Positions 34,610-45,369 are shown, counted from the stretch's first letter. The stretch: DNA of 64,000 nt from Sipunculus nudus (GCA_026874595.1 CM049317.1:66196618-66260617), one strand, 5' to 3'. The notes: generated by a model not told the origin, from the sequence alone. Program-made: numbers and translations.

Positions 34610-36050
34610 ATAGATCTCGCTCATGCACCCTCCCGGCACCCACCCAGTACTCCACGTCCTCAACACTCTGCAGATGCTTATAGGCATATATAAAGTTTTC
34701 CTAGGCTCTTTCGCCTGTTGTCGTGGCATTTTGGGGACATGGCGTTGTTCCCTATTGGTCCGTCATCAGAAAACGTCAAAATTTTAATTTCGTCATAAAG
34801 TCGTTCATTATTGTCCTATCTACACAAACTATAGCCCATTTTGTTCCTCTAGGCTTTCTTCATGCCATGGTTAGGTAACATGTTATCTCTGATTTATCCT
34901 TGTGCCAGTATGTCTGTCTGTTTGTCAGTTGTCCTCAATTTTGCCTGCTTGCTGGTTTTGTGCCTTACATATACCATTCTATAGATCAGAGTTTTGCAGA
35001 AACCCTTTTGAAACTGGTATATCTTGTGTCTAACACTAATATCTCAAAACTGAATTTTCATTTTCGGAAAATAGCCGCTAGGGGGAGCTGCACTTGAACA
35101 CTAAAAAGATATAGTCGTTGACCATCTCTTCAAAACTATAAACCTTAGCTACACGAACTATAGCTCAATATGTTCTTCTATTCTTTCTCCAGTTGACGGT
35201 CTAGTCAATTGTTATCTCTGATATCTCAGTATGTCCGTCATTTTTCAGTTGTCATCAAGTTCGCCTATCTGCTTGTTCTTTCGTCTGATATATGGCTTTC
35301 CACAGGCCAGATTTTATAAACAATCCCTCTGAAAATTATACTGTTGATACGATACCTAAAGTTCTAGAATTTCAGATGTCGTTTAGACTAAATAGTCCAA
35401 AGGTAAAGGTCAAGGTAATTAAAAAAACTGCAAAATAGGTTTCTTCAATTCTTCATCCAAATTTTTCGATCTTGCATAAACTGTAGCTCATTTTATTCGC
35501 CATTCCATGGCCTTTCTTTTGATATGTAGCTGTCTAAATCTGCTGTTACTATGGTAATGCTTTCTTGGGTGAAAATACATGATATTCCAAGATATGGGGT
35601 CTCATTTATCTAACGTTGTCACTTTAAAAGCTAGAGAGTCTTCAGGTACCATTGGATCATTTTTACTGGACTTTATACCTAATTACAGGAAATCTCGTAC
35701 CGTTTCCCGTCAAACAGGATATTACAAGATTTAACTGTTTGCGCTTTACAGGCCACAAATCTCAAACAATCGCTCTGAAAGCTATACAGTTGATAGAAAA
35801 ACGAAACTCCTGCAAGTCTTTTGTTCTTAGTGGAGATAGGCCAAAGTTCAAGGGCTAGATCACCAAAAAAGTTATTTTACTCATAACTCATAACTTTTTC
35901 TTTCTACACAAACTATAGCTGATTTGATTAGTCTTTGCAATCCCAAGTCTGTCTGTCTATCCTATTCCATTTTTTTTGCAAGCTCTCCACCTATTGTCGT
36001 CTAGTTTAAGTTATTAGGATTAATATAATCTAGTACCTTTAAGCTTTATG
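34610..36050. repeat. Degenerate ~330-bp repeat series
   Basis: Four diverged copies are marked by ACA(A/C)(A/G)AACTATAGC(C/T)(C/G/A)AT(T/A)T(T/G)-like blocks near 34823, 35150, 35473 and 35905, each followed by T-rich sequence with TTCTTT/GTCATC motifs. A further CTCCACGTCC-CAACACTCTGCAG block at about 34650 also occurs near 19100 and 52420. No gene is seen; the frame at 35652-35858 lies within this repeat. Confidence 0.5.
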
Positions 36051-36093
36051 AATGTATACATTTAATCACTTGATATTGATGTACATGTATGTT

Positions 36094-36309
36094 TCAAAGG
36101 TTTTTTTTGATCAAATGAGACAACTCCATCAAAATATGATGATGACAGAAATGGGCACCAAGTTGCGCCACATTCTTGGCTGTTCAGTTGAGGAGACCAT
36201 CACAAAACTGGTCCCACATGCAGTCCTTCACCCGTTTGGTTCCTCTGTCAATGGTTGTTGAAAATATGACTGTGGCCTTGACATTCTGATGCTGATGGAT
36301 CCTCCTTAA
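36094..36309 (+). pseudogene. MTPAP-like catalytic-core exon, broken
   Basis: The frame reads KVFFDQMRQLHQNMMMTEM, GTKLRHILGCSVEETITKLV, PHAVLHPFGSSVNG, then C, a TGA stop at 36259-36261, KYDCGLDILMLMD and another stop. F-G-S-S-V-N-G followed after about eight residues by (D)-L-D is the nucleotidyltransferase signature in MTPAP-type enzymes (Gly-Ser loop, then D-x-D). Here the first Asp of that pair is Gly (CGLD) and an in-frame stop precedes it, so a functional enzyme cannot be made from it. An open stretch in another frame (GKAFVFSKIHGVELVLD, from about 36313) may be the frameshifted continuation. It lies upstream of the duplicated block B, in the same order and orientation as the MTPAP gene relative to block A's surroundings, and is a relic of the duplicated gene. 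Confidence 0.7.
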
Positions 36310-36555
36310 ATGACGGTAAGGCTTTTGTGTTTAGTAAAATCCATGGGGTTGAGCTTGTACTGGACAGGAACATACGCCTACCTATCATCTCCCTACAGTC
36401 ATCCTCTGGTAGCTATGTTATCAAAGACATTGATTCATCAAGATGCTATTGGTTACATTTAATGAATTATGAACAAGCCTGCATGCATTGGAGCTGATAT
36501 CATAACTGCTAATTAAATCCAATAAACCTAATATAAACAAAAACCTCCCCCCAAG

Positions 36556-36720
36556 CTTTTTAGCTCAGCCGACAGAAAGTCAGCTATGTATAGCGATCAC
36601 TCTTCGTTCGTTGTCTGTCTGGCCATCCGGCCGTCCATTGGATGCTTCTGGGATATCAAAGACCGCGGACGTGTTTTAAATAGCCCTTGATTCTTGCAAA
36701 AAAAATCCTAGATAAACTGG
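36556..36720 (+). repeat. TTTTTAGCTCAGC interspersed repeat
   Basis: Begins TTTTTAGCTCAGCCGAC and continues with GTCTGTCTGGCCATCCGGCC, resembling the start of the copy at 31330. Only the first part is recognisable. Confidence 0.55.
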
Positions 36721-36849
36721 TTCATGTAAAACAGGATGAAAATCGAGGAGAAAATAAAGACACATCTGACAGAAGGATTGAATAGTCAAAAAGAAAAGGA
36801 AGAGAGACAGATTACGGCATGATAGAAAGGAAATATTAAACATACTTTG

Positions 36850-37240
36850 GTTTGTGCAACCAGAGTTGGACCTAACAAAAGTGATAAAAAAGGACTGTTA
36901 GCGACTTGGGAAAAATAAGGTCCATACTCAATCTGACCCCAAACCCAAACCAAGACCAATCAAAATTGTATTTGGTGAACCAGAAATAAAAATAACATTC
37001 ATAAAATAGCCTGGACTCTGAAAGATCATAAAAAATACAAAAAATAGGAATAGCTGCAGACCAAACCTTGACTGAAAGAAATCAGGAGAAAGTAGTAAAA
37101 CAGGAATTTTATACCAAGAGGCAGGCCGGAGAGGATATGGTAATCTACATGGGTAAAGTGACGACTAAAGGTCAGAAGGAAATCTCAAAAAGAGAGGGTT
37201 CACAGAAAATGACACACAGGGCGTCAAGAAACCCAATCCA
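36850..37240 (+). pseudogene. Non-LTR retrotransposon ORF1 remnant
   Basis: Piecing frames together gives KPRPIKIVFGEPEIKITFIK, then TLKDHKKYKK, then IGIAADQTLTERNQEKVVKQ. This matches the C-terminal half of CR1/L2/L1-type ORF1 proteins: P-R-P-(I/V)-K, then (L)-K-x-x-x-x-Y-K, then I-x-I-x-x-D-x-T-x-x-(E/Q)-R. At least two frameshifts or stops separate the pieces, so the copy is dead. A family-level name is not possible from this fragment. Confidence 0.5.
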
Positions 37241-37244
37241 AGGG

Positions 37245-37920
37245 TGGGGGATGGGGAGATAGAGAGTCAAGAGGGGGATGAAGCACAGGATTGACCTGAG
37301 TGCTCCAAAAAAAAATCAAGCTCTGCAATGAATGAAATGTGTTATATGTCAGTGATGTAGATCGAAAAGGAACATAGTGTTCCCTCAGTGAAATTAATCA
37401 TTAACTGTCGTACAAACTTGCCGCTTGACCCCTGACGGATTTTCCGAAAAATTTTTTTTCTGAAAGAAAAGCTGATCCTCTGACGCTTTTGGAAAAACGA
37501 CGCTCTACTGTATTTGTAATTAGTAAGACGAAAACAAGGAAAATTGTGTGCTTTTATCAAGATTTTTACCACAGTTCACAGTATAACACCCTATGCCACT
37601 CAGAAATGGTTGGTGGGCTCTCTATTCACTGAGGCACAATCCATAAAAATATGGCTGATATTCATTCTTATTGATTTGAGGTACTTAGGCACAAAACCCA
37701 TCGGACAAACAAACAGACGTGAAACTTTTACCTCTGTCCAATTCTGGTCCATTCTAAGATTTAATCAAGTACTATTTTACCCACATGGATTATATTTCCT
37801 CAAAAGACTGTTTGATCCTGTTTGAATACTCAGACAGACAGACAGAGAAATATAAAATATAACCTCAGGCCAGTATCCTTGTTTCATGTTATGTTGAGAT
37901 ATCTTTTTAAAATATATCTC
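37245..37920. other. Non-coding, no gene recognised
   Basis: Short overlapping frames only. Contains an inverted TTTTCCGAAAAATTTTTTTTC stretch near 37440 and a CAGACAGACAGACAGAGA run near 37831, neither of which suggests a gene. Confidence 0.5.
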
Positions 37921-37921
37921 C

Positions 37922-38451
37922 CTACTCGAATGGTTTCTTAATGGAAAAAGCATCACTTGTGGAATTAATAAAAAGTCTGCCATCTTTCTTGAAGGACATT
38001 TTTGTAAGTTCATCGCAAAACGTAGTCACTAGCTCTGGAGGTGCTGTGTTTCTGAAATTTATAACTCCTGTCAAAAAGTCAAGCAGCATCTGTCCCTCTT
38101 CTGTATCAGTGAACACCTCAGCTGTAAAAAATAATGCAAATCCTTCAGTAGTTGTACATTATGGTAATTTTCCTATTTCATGGATTCTAGACGTAAATTA
38201 AAACCTTTCAGTTTTATCTTGTCTTCACCAGGGCTTAAGTGGCTGACGTTGAGTGTATGATTACCTGTGCCACATCCAAAAGACAGGACCTTCAGAGGCC
38301 CTGGTGCATCGTTTTCTCTAACACATTCACCGACAAGCCCCATGATGTTCTCTTTCAGCCATTCCCTTTTCATTTCTGTGTTTGTGTCCTTCCTCTGAAA
38401 AATCCTGAAAATTCTGCTATAGTATTAAGGATCAACATGCACTGCTTCCAT
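37922..38451 (-). pseudogene. Histamine N-methyltransferase-like pseudogene (copy B): first and last exon only
   Basis: The first exon is 38451-38265 (187 bp, same length as copy A) with ATG at 38451 and donor GCACAG|GTAATC. Codon 9, Glu in copy A, is a TAA stop (38425-38427). The remaining peptide is closely similar (MKREWLKENIMGLVGECVRE, PLKVLSFGCGTG). Only 143 bp further on comes acceptor TTTTTTACAG and an exon at 38121-37922 that reads EVFTDTEEGQMLLDFLTG, NFRNTAPPELVTTFCDEL, KKDGRLFINSTSDAFSI and a stop. This is the HNMT C-terminus (L-x-D-F-L-T, N-F-x-x-T-A-P-P-(E/D)-L, K-K-x-G-x-(L/V)-(F)-x-N-x-T). The roughly 170 residues between, encoded by the middle exons, are gone. The splice phases (1 base plus 2 bases) would still join in frame, but the nonsense codon and missing catalytic domain make this a pseudogene. 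Confidence 0.72.
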
Positions 38452-38820
38452 TATTGTGGATAAATAAACCAACTGTCGCTGGGTGGCGCCGATAACACAG
38501 GAAGCGATCTCATATTGCACTGATTGAGCGTGTTGCCGTTCGGGTGTTTCATAGGTAATTGAAAATACATGATGTTACGCGACACAAGCGTGTCATCGGT
38601 TATGCATGATTGCGATTTGCACGTAATGTGAGCATACATACATTGTATATCTTAGGTTACTCAGGGGATTTGATTATCTTTTATGAAAGAAATACTGATT
38701 TATTCTGAACTTGCACGTTATGTGCATTTGATGTATCAGATGATTATATTTTTGCATGGGCGCAATTGGTGAGGACTGGTGGACATATATCGTTGTATTC
38801 CACCTATCTTTATGCTAATT

Positions 38821-39780
38821 GTATCAACCAAAACAAAGTATTGAGGATACTATGTTTGTTTACCGGATTCCTCCACCGCCGCTGTCTCTGCCGTCGCCGC
38901 CGCCGCGTTCGTTTCCGGAGAATTCCTCTGAGACCCTTCGATCATTCTTTCCGAAACCTGGCACAGTTATTTGCTCACCTATGTCGATGTGCTTAATAAA
39001 GTCAGGTGGGGCCACCTGCAACCGTTCTGCAATGACATCCATCCGTACGATTTGCTTTAGGTGAAAATTGTTCATGACTCAGGAGTGGTTCAATATTTCG
39101 GTCTGAATTTTTGCATGTCCATCCATCTTGGATACCTACATCTTCTATTAAAGACTGGTGGTGTAATCTGCAATCGTTTTCGAATGGTGTCCATCTGTTC
39201 GTTTGCTTTGGGTTAAAATTGCTCATATCTCAGGAATGGTTCTAAGTATTGGTCTGAAATTTGGAATATTAATCAATCTTGGAGAATTATGTCGTAGACC
39301 AGACGGATGGCGCCACCTACCTTTCCGTTTTCATAGAAGAAATATATGACTTTTTTTAGGAGTGGTTTGTGCTATTGGTCAGAAATTGTGCACGTCTATA
39401 GATCTTGGAGCCCCCCATTTGGTACTAAAGACTGGTGGCGCCATCTGCAACTGTTCTTGAGTGGAATTCATCTGTGCGTTGGCTTTTGGTAAAAATTGCT
39501 CATATCTCAGGAGTGGTTAAAGTTATTGGTCTGAAATTTGGCAAGCCCATCGATCTCTGAGAGTTTTCTCGTAGACAAGAAAAGTGGCACCAATGGCCTT
39601 CCCGGTTTTCGTAAAATGCATTGGTGCCCTTTCCTTAGGAGTGATTTGCCGTATTGGCCTTAAATTGTGCATGTTCATAGATCTTGGAAACTTCCATTTT
39701 ATATTCAAGACTGGTGGCGCCATCTGCAATTGTTTTTTTTTGCGTTGTTTTCATCTGTCCATTTGCTTATGTTTCGAATG
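38821..39780 (-). mobile_element. GTATCCGCC-family element, inverted copy
   Basis: It starts with the hairpin GTATCAACC...TTGAGGATAC around CAAAG (38821-38850) followed by TATG. Then comes a CCGCCGCCGCGTTCGTTTCC block that is the complement of 5625-5650 in the 4644-5699 element. The interior has repeated GGTGG(C/G)GCCA(C/T)CTGCAA and TTTGCTTTGGGTTAAAATTG modules, the complement of those in the other copy. No transposase is present. The right terminus is not clearly recognisable. Confidence 0.65.
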
Positions 39781-39947
39781 AAAATAAAAATAAATGTCTG
39801 TCGCACGAGATGGACACCCTTTCCCAGGCACAATCCCTTCAACCAATACGCATACTCTTGACAGTCGAGTTTTTCTTGATAATACTTGCGACCCCCAGAA
39901 ATGGGTTCCTGGTCTAGCATTGATAATATTATTACAACTACACTATT

Positions 39948-39982
<35 letters not shown>

Positions 39983-40264
39983 AGGGGGTATTAAATTGGG
40001 TATACCCTGTAAAAAGGGAATGTTTCGAATCCCCCCTCCACCACATTGCCAAAAAAATTGCACCCCTGTATATTCATCGGCGCCAGAGAGCGCACGATAT
40101 TTCTCGTGAATTGATCATAAAAATGATATAATGAATTATGTCTTATTTCTAAAACATATACATTGGCCCTTATACTGATAACGGCTATGACAATATAGTG
40201 CAGCAAATAAAAGTGTAATAGTAATAAGACATGCGGTAAAAAATGCGTATATACAGCAGTGATT

Positions 40265-40515
40265 TAGGACTCAAATCCGGACTTGGACTCGAGTCCACTT
40301 TTCTAAGAACTCGGACTTGGACTCGAAGGTTCTGGAGTCCAGGCATAAACTTACTTAAAAATACACATGATCATCTTAAATATCCATATAGAATATTTAA
40401 AAAATGAGTAATGGATCTGACTCTGACTTGTACTCGGCTTTCAAGTAACCTGGACTTGAAGAACGTGTATTTGTACTCTAACCTCAAGCACTCGGACTCG
40501 GACAAGCTTAACCTG
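40265..40515 (+). repeat. GGACTCGGACTTG-rich repeat, copy B
   Basis: Counterpart of 6515-6690, containing TTGGACTCGAGTCCA, a palindromic form of the same motif. It resembles the subterminal repeats of non-autonomous DNA elements, but no ends could be assigned. Confidence 0.5.
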
Positions 40516-40952
40516 GGCTGTCATGATTAGGGTTTTATAAAGATTATTCCAGAACCGGCGTACCTTAAAGCAGATTCAGGTCAATTGTTGCAATCAAACA
40601 CGGCATCTGGATTCTCAGAGGTACCGTGTGATTTGAAGGACGCATACTCATCAAATCTTGTATTTATTTCCTCACATTCGAAAACTACTTTAAAAGCATT
40701 CATTCACACAGATCTTGGCAAGTGTCGTACCTATAGGTATAGGGAGGCTTGAGAAAAGAATGTATAGCAGCATTGTGTAACACGCCGGTTGGTTTCATTT
40801 CCGAAGATAAACCGGGATTTTTGGCTTGCGGTGATTTCTGTGGACAAGCGTAAAGTCCTACTGGTCCTTATCATCAGCCTCCTGTTGTAGTTTAGCCAGG
40901 TGCTATCTGGAAAGTGCCAATTGGTGCTAGCTTTTTCCGCCGGTGCGCGTCT

Positions 40953-41390
40953 CTAACATGGAATGTGGATCATAGTGCCACCGAGGCGTGCACCGCGAGG
41001 TGACAGAGACGTATGATTAGCCAAAGTCTGTGGTGTTAATGGTGGTCTGTTGGTCGCTACTTGGGCACAATCGAAGGGGGGTGCTGCCCTATTTCGAGGC
41101 GCTGGTGACGGCGGTCTAGCCACAGTCTGTGGTGCTGATGATGATCCGTTGTCCACAATCTTGGCAGATTCCTGACCGTAGGTCTCTATCCGGATCATCA
41201 TATTTAACATCTCTCCCAACTGGAGTTGCGTTACGATTAATTGTGTTTTCAGTCCATCGACCTCAGCAGCAACTGGTCCTAAAATGTTGCCAAGAATGAG
41301 ATCTGCCTTAAGCTTAGAATTTCTCGGGCAATGCCGGTCAAGTCCACATTTTGAATCCAGTGGAGGAAGACGGCTTAATTCACATGTTAT
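40953..41390 (-). CDS. Unrecognised open frame, proline-rich C-terminus
   Basis: The frame stays open from about 41388 to the stop at 40953. It has an N-terminal Cys/His cluster (DSKCGLDRHCPRNSK), a helical stretch (VAAEVDGLKTQLIVTQLQLG, EMLNMMIRIETYGQE) likely to form a coiled coil, then a Pro/Ala/Ser-rich tail (APQTVARPPSPAPRNRAAPP). No ATG is found before 41219 in frame, so it is probably an exon or element fragment. The layout is reminiscent of ORF1/Gag-type proteins, but I do not recognise a family. It lies in the 1.4-kb segment unique to copy B. Confidence 0.3.
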   Translation of the reverse strand: MTCELSRLPPLDSKCGLDRHCPRNSKLKADLILGNILGPVAAEVDGLKTQLIVTQLQLGEMLNMMIRIETYGQESAKIVDNGSSSAPQTVARPPSPAPRNRAAPPFDCAQVATNRPPLTPQTLANHTSLSPRGARLGGTMIHIPC

Positions 41391-41394
41391 TCAT

Positions 41395-41476
41395 CTCTGG
41401 ACCCTATCGTCCTGGGTTAGATCTGCTGGACGGGTGTGCGTCCAACAGATCTAACTTAGAACGTATGGGTCCAGAG
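41395..41476. repeat. 37-bp-arm perfect-loop hairpin
   Basis: Left arm 41395-41431 (CTCTGGACCC...TCTGCTGGAC) and right arm 41440-41476 (GTCCAACAGATC...GGGTCCAGAG) are reverse complements with about six mismatches, separated by the 8-base loop GGGTGTGC. It lies inside the copy-B-specific insertion, next to the unrecognised frame. It could be a fold-back element end or a transcribed hairpin. Confidence 0.8.
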
Positions 41477-42199
41477 GTGGACTTAGGTCACAGGGTGCAT
41501 ACACAAGCATGGATCCTAGTAGCCCATAAAAATGGTTTCCCCAATCAAGTTTTAGTGACTGGTGCAATGTGGAGTCCATAGATTGCAGTTAACTATGATT
41601 ATAACACTCCATACACAAGTGTACGATTTAACCTATTTCCACTGATCACTGTTCAGTACATCTATGTATAATGGATATATTTGAGCAGTGAAAACTGTTG
41701 TATTCATAAAACTATTTGGTACCTAGGAAGGGAATATATGTACATAATATTACACAGACCCGATGCATTTAACAAACTGCCGAGAAATGCGAGATGTCTA
41801 TCGGGCTGTTTACTGATGGTACACTTACAGTTGCTTCACTCTTTCCATAATAGTAATTTTTAATTTCAGGCCTTTCAACATACAACACAATGTGAATATT
41901 GGTACGTTACAGCCATAGGAAATATTTTATCTATTTTCCTTTCCAAGAGTAACAGATCGTTTCGAGCTATAATCCCAATAAACCCTTTGGTGCGAGGGCG
42001 ACGCAACAGACTTAAAAAACTGTGAAGTTGCCGTCGGCAGCTTGGATCCTGGGTAAAATTTATCATGTCGGTCACGTCTGTGACACGCTTGTTTGGCCCC
42101 TTTCTAATCCTATTTCGCGTCCTATAGTGTCTGTAAAGCGAGTGATACATGTAAATTTTGCTTTAAAAATTTCATCATCATTGTAGAAACCGCATGTCA

Positions 42200-42693
42200 C
42201 TCATTCCACGCCAGATTTTCCCTTCAGATTTGGTCTTGTTTTACATAACAATAGTTAATGCCGGGAAATCTTGCATTCCGCTCTTACTGTTGTTCCTGAC
42301 AGCAGGCCATTTCAGCTATTTTGTCTCTGCAGTTGTTGCCGTAGGTGAGTTATTTTTTCTTATTTTTAACCATCTTTATAACTCTCGTCTCTATATAGTC
42401 TCTAAATATATCCTTTAATGTAATTCTTATCATTGGCTCTGTTTTGCTCTTGAGCTTAAATGGTCTCTCTTTTGCTCATGAGCATAAAATACATGAATGC
42501 GAGTGTTTTCTTCATGTATTTGTTAATTTTAAATATGTAAATATGTATCTCAATATGTCTTTGTGTATGGTAAAACGTGGCCGAATGCCATTTCAACTAT
42601 TTTGTCTCTGTTGTTGTAGTAGTAAACTTTTGCGCCACCGCTTGGCGTCAGTCTTTGAGAGCTCATCTCCTGGAACACATATCTACGACCCCG

Positions 42694-42767
<74 letters not shown>

Positions 42768-43970
42768 ATTGAGTATACGGTTTAAAGGAAAGAGATATCA
42801 TGTTTCCAGTATATATACATTTTAAAACATTTTTAGATATAACATAATTCATAGTTAACAGAGAAGTAGTACCAAAGTGTATAATTCTAATTATCAATAT
42901 GGTTACATTGATCATGCGCCCTTTTGAAAATGGGGGATATAGAATATCATTTTCTAGATTTGAGTTTATAGAATACTTATTGCAAGCCTCGTGCATGGTG
43001 GAATGGCTCGCGGATATCTGATATCCTAATGCTGGATGAAGGGGTTTTTAACAAAAAAAGCAGATGACTGAAGATGTGCGCAGATAACCTAGTACAAAGG
43101 ACCCATGGGTCACGGCGCTCAGCTGTTATATATGATAATAAAATATGATTTGCGACAGGAGGTAGGCAAATGCTGGTTTTGTGTGGTAATATAAGGTGTA
43201 TTATGAGTTGATGGTGTTTAACTCAAGTTATGTAAGATTTGATAATATCTTTGGAGTGAGAGAAGAGGACTGATGTCATTTATATTATTTACATTTGGAA
43301 TCGGTGTCACACAGGTTTTGACTTTGCCATATAACTTCCACTACACTGCAGTAGAAGTATTTGGAAAAAAATGTGCATTATCATTCATGTTAATTAAACT
43401 TTTTTTTAACAAATGAGTTAACTGTTATTTAATTATTTCATATTATCCCTACCCAAGAGTAGCACCAGCACAAATAGTATAAGAGTTTTAACTATCTATT
43501 ATTCAAATAAAATTGCCAAGTATTTGCACCAAGTCTGGTATTTATTCTGTTTCAGCCACACAAAGTTGTTGTGAATCTAGAACAACAAGTTTCACGATTT
43601 AAATAATGGTCATAAGTGCTTGGTTTTTGGCTTTAATTTATATTAAAAAAATAAAATTATTATATTAACTTTGGACTACTTTAATTAGTCTACACACTTG
43701 ACATAGCAAAAGTTATATAACAGTTATTAACATTACAAAATTCATAATGAAAACTTGTCTAACATTTGATTTTTTTATCATATTCAGATATTTTTTATTT
43801 ATACAAAAAATGTATGAAAAAAATTAAAGTTATCACAGCTAAGAAACCATTATATGGGTAAAAATAACCCAAGGATAAAGCACCCTATAAATTATTTATG
43901 GGGCAAACTAAAGATGGGCAAGATTAATCTTATTGATTGAAATAAAGCTACCAGTATAAATTATATGTTT
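42200..43970. other. Non-coding with TA tract; no gene recognised
   Basis: A GCCATTTCA(G/A)CTATTTTGTC block occurs twice, about 290 bp apart (about 42305 and 42585). The rest is AT-rich. No exon with support was found, and in particular no counterpart of the MTPAP exon at 9243. Confidence 0.5.
42693..42762. repeat. (TA)n microsatellite
   Basis: About 68 bp of near-perfect TA repeat. Confidence 0.95.
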
Positions 43971-44149
43971 ATATATATATATATATCTTTATTCGTACAA
44001 GAAAGTACAGTACATTATATGCAATGAAAAGAAATATGAAATAAATGAAAGATATACAGAAAGAAGGAAAGAAAAATTCAAGTTCAGTCCGTACCTATTA
44101 CAAAATCGAATGATAATAAATCAATTAGTTTTTCAACCTCATCGGAGGT

Positions 44150-45369
44150 CTTTTGCGAGGTACATATCCCATCTTTGCATTCTATCAATTCTGACAGTAT
44201 ATCTATGTTAATGGATATTTCTAATGTCGCGTTGTATCCCAATGGTTGTGCATCTGACTTTCCAGATATCGTAAATTGCCTCCAAGTACACCAATTGAGG
44301 TATAATGAGCTCTCTTTTTCAGAAAATTTACAAAGTCATTTGCAACAAATCGCATGTTCAGAAAAATTTTTTATAAAAAGTGAGCTGATTATATTTATCA
44401 GAGCCGGAGAGCCCGCCAATCCATGTACAATATTCTTGTGCGAGTTATATGGTAAGTGTCATAGGTGACGCAGAGCCTTATTATATGATGTACTTAATCG
44501 ATCAATTGACTTATTGTTTGATAACCAAGTTTAACAGCCGTAAAAGGAACAACAATAAGAGTAAAATAGCCTGCTCTTTACCTTGCTAGACAGACATCTG
44601 AAATGCGCCGTTAAGGTGTTAAAGCTTGCAATAAATTTGACTTTTACCGAAGACGTCATTGTTATCTAACAAGTTCCAAGTTACTGTATTCCCCAAGTAC
44701 TGTACAGAATCCTGCCATTATAGGGTTACACTATTTAAAACGATCTTATCTAGCTGGATACACCCTGCTAAAAATAACACACTTTGTTTTCTTTGCGTTA
44801 TTGAACATATCAAATTCTCCAGCAAACGTTTCACACTCTTTAACCATCTGTTGAAGCCCCGTCCATGTCGGACGTAAGAGCGTAAGATCGTCCGCATAGC
44901 CAACAGCACCATCAAAATAATAACATCCTATTCCCTTATTTGTGAGACGTTTTAATAGCTCGTCCATATAAATATTAAACAGAAGGGGGGATAATACACC
45001 CCCTTGGCGTACACCATTATTAGCACCAAACTGTTCAGATTCAACATCATTCCATTTTGTCTTAATAACAGGTCTCTGGTAGATACCTGCTAGTATTCTA
45101 ATGACAGTAGGTGAAACATTGCGTTTCATGAGTAAATGGAACAACTTGGGAATATTAATTATGTCAAAAGCGCGTGACGCATCAACAAAACAACTGTAAA
45201 CTGATGACCCGTTCCATATGTAATGTGAAATAACTTCCTTCAGCACTACTGTGCTCATGTTAGTCGAATGCCCCTTCCTAAAAGCATATTGCAGTGGAGG
45301 GGAGCCAAGTTTATCTACGTTTTTCTGAATAATAACACTATCAAGTAATTTGCTGAAACAACTTGTCAA
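44150..45369 (-). pseudogene. Reverse transcriptase of the old non-LTR element
   Basis: The open part (45369-44746) has fingers/palm motifs in order: LQYAFRKGHSTNMST (motif 1-2 region), VYSCFVDASRAFDIIN (motif A with F-V-D-A-S-x-A-F-D), GVRQGGVLSPLLFNIYMDEL (motif B) and VGYADDLTLL (motif C, Y-A-D-D), then KTKCVIFSR. Beyond the stop the frame can be followed, with a shift, through SRLFYSYCCSFYGCQTWL and STSYNKALRHL to about 44150, the conserved F-Y-G-x-x-x-W and (W)-N-K-A-x-R C-terminal block of such RTs. Upstream RT sequence (before 45370) is scrambled by the TA insertion and stops. Not functional. Confidence 0.75.

Larger units (their letters stand above)
38240..42200. repeat. Segmental duplication, copy B
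   Basis: Counterpart of 3340-8990. It lacks the hAT-type element and the 1.7-kb internal tandem duplication, but carries an inverted GTATCCGCC-family element (38.8-39.8 kb) and a ~1.4-kb insertion (about 40695-42095) between the ACTACTTTAAA block and the TTTCTAATCCTATTTCGCG block that are contiguous in copy A. Divergence is high, so the duplication is old. Confidence 0.8.

Noticed and set aside
41875-42150. 91-codon - strand frame with RKGPNKRVTDVTDMINF
   Set aside because: It crosses the empty site of the hAT-type element and the junction of duplicated and inserted sequence, so it is probably fortuitous.
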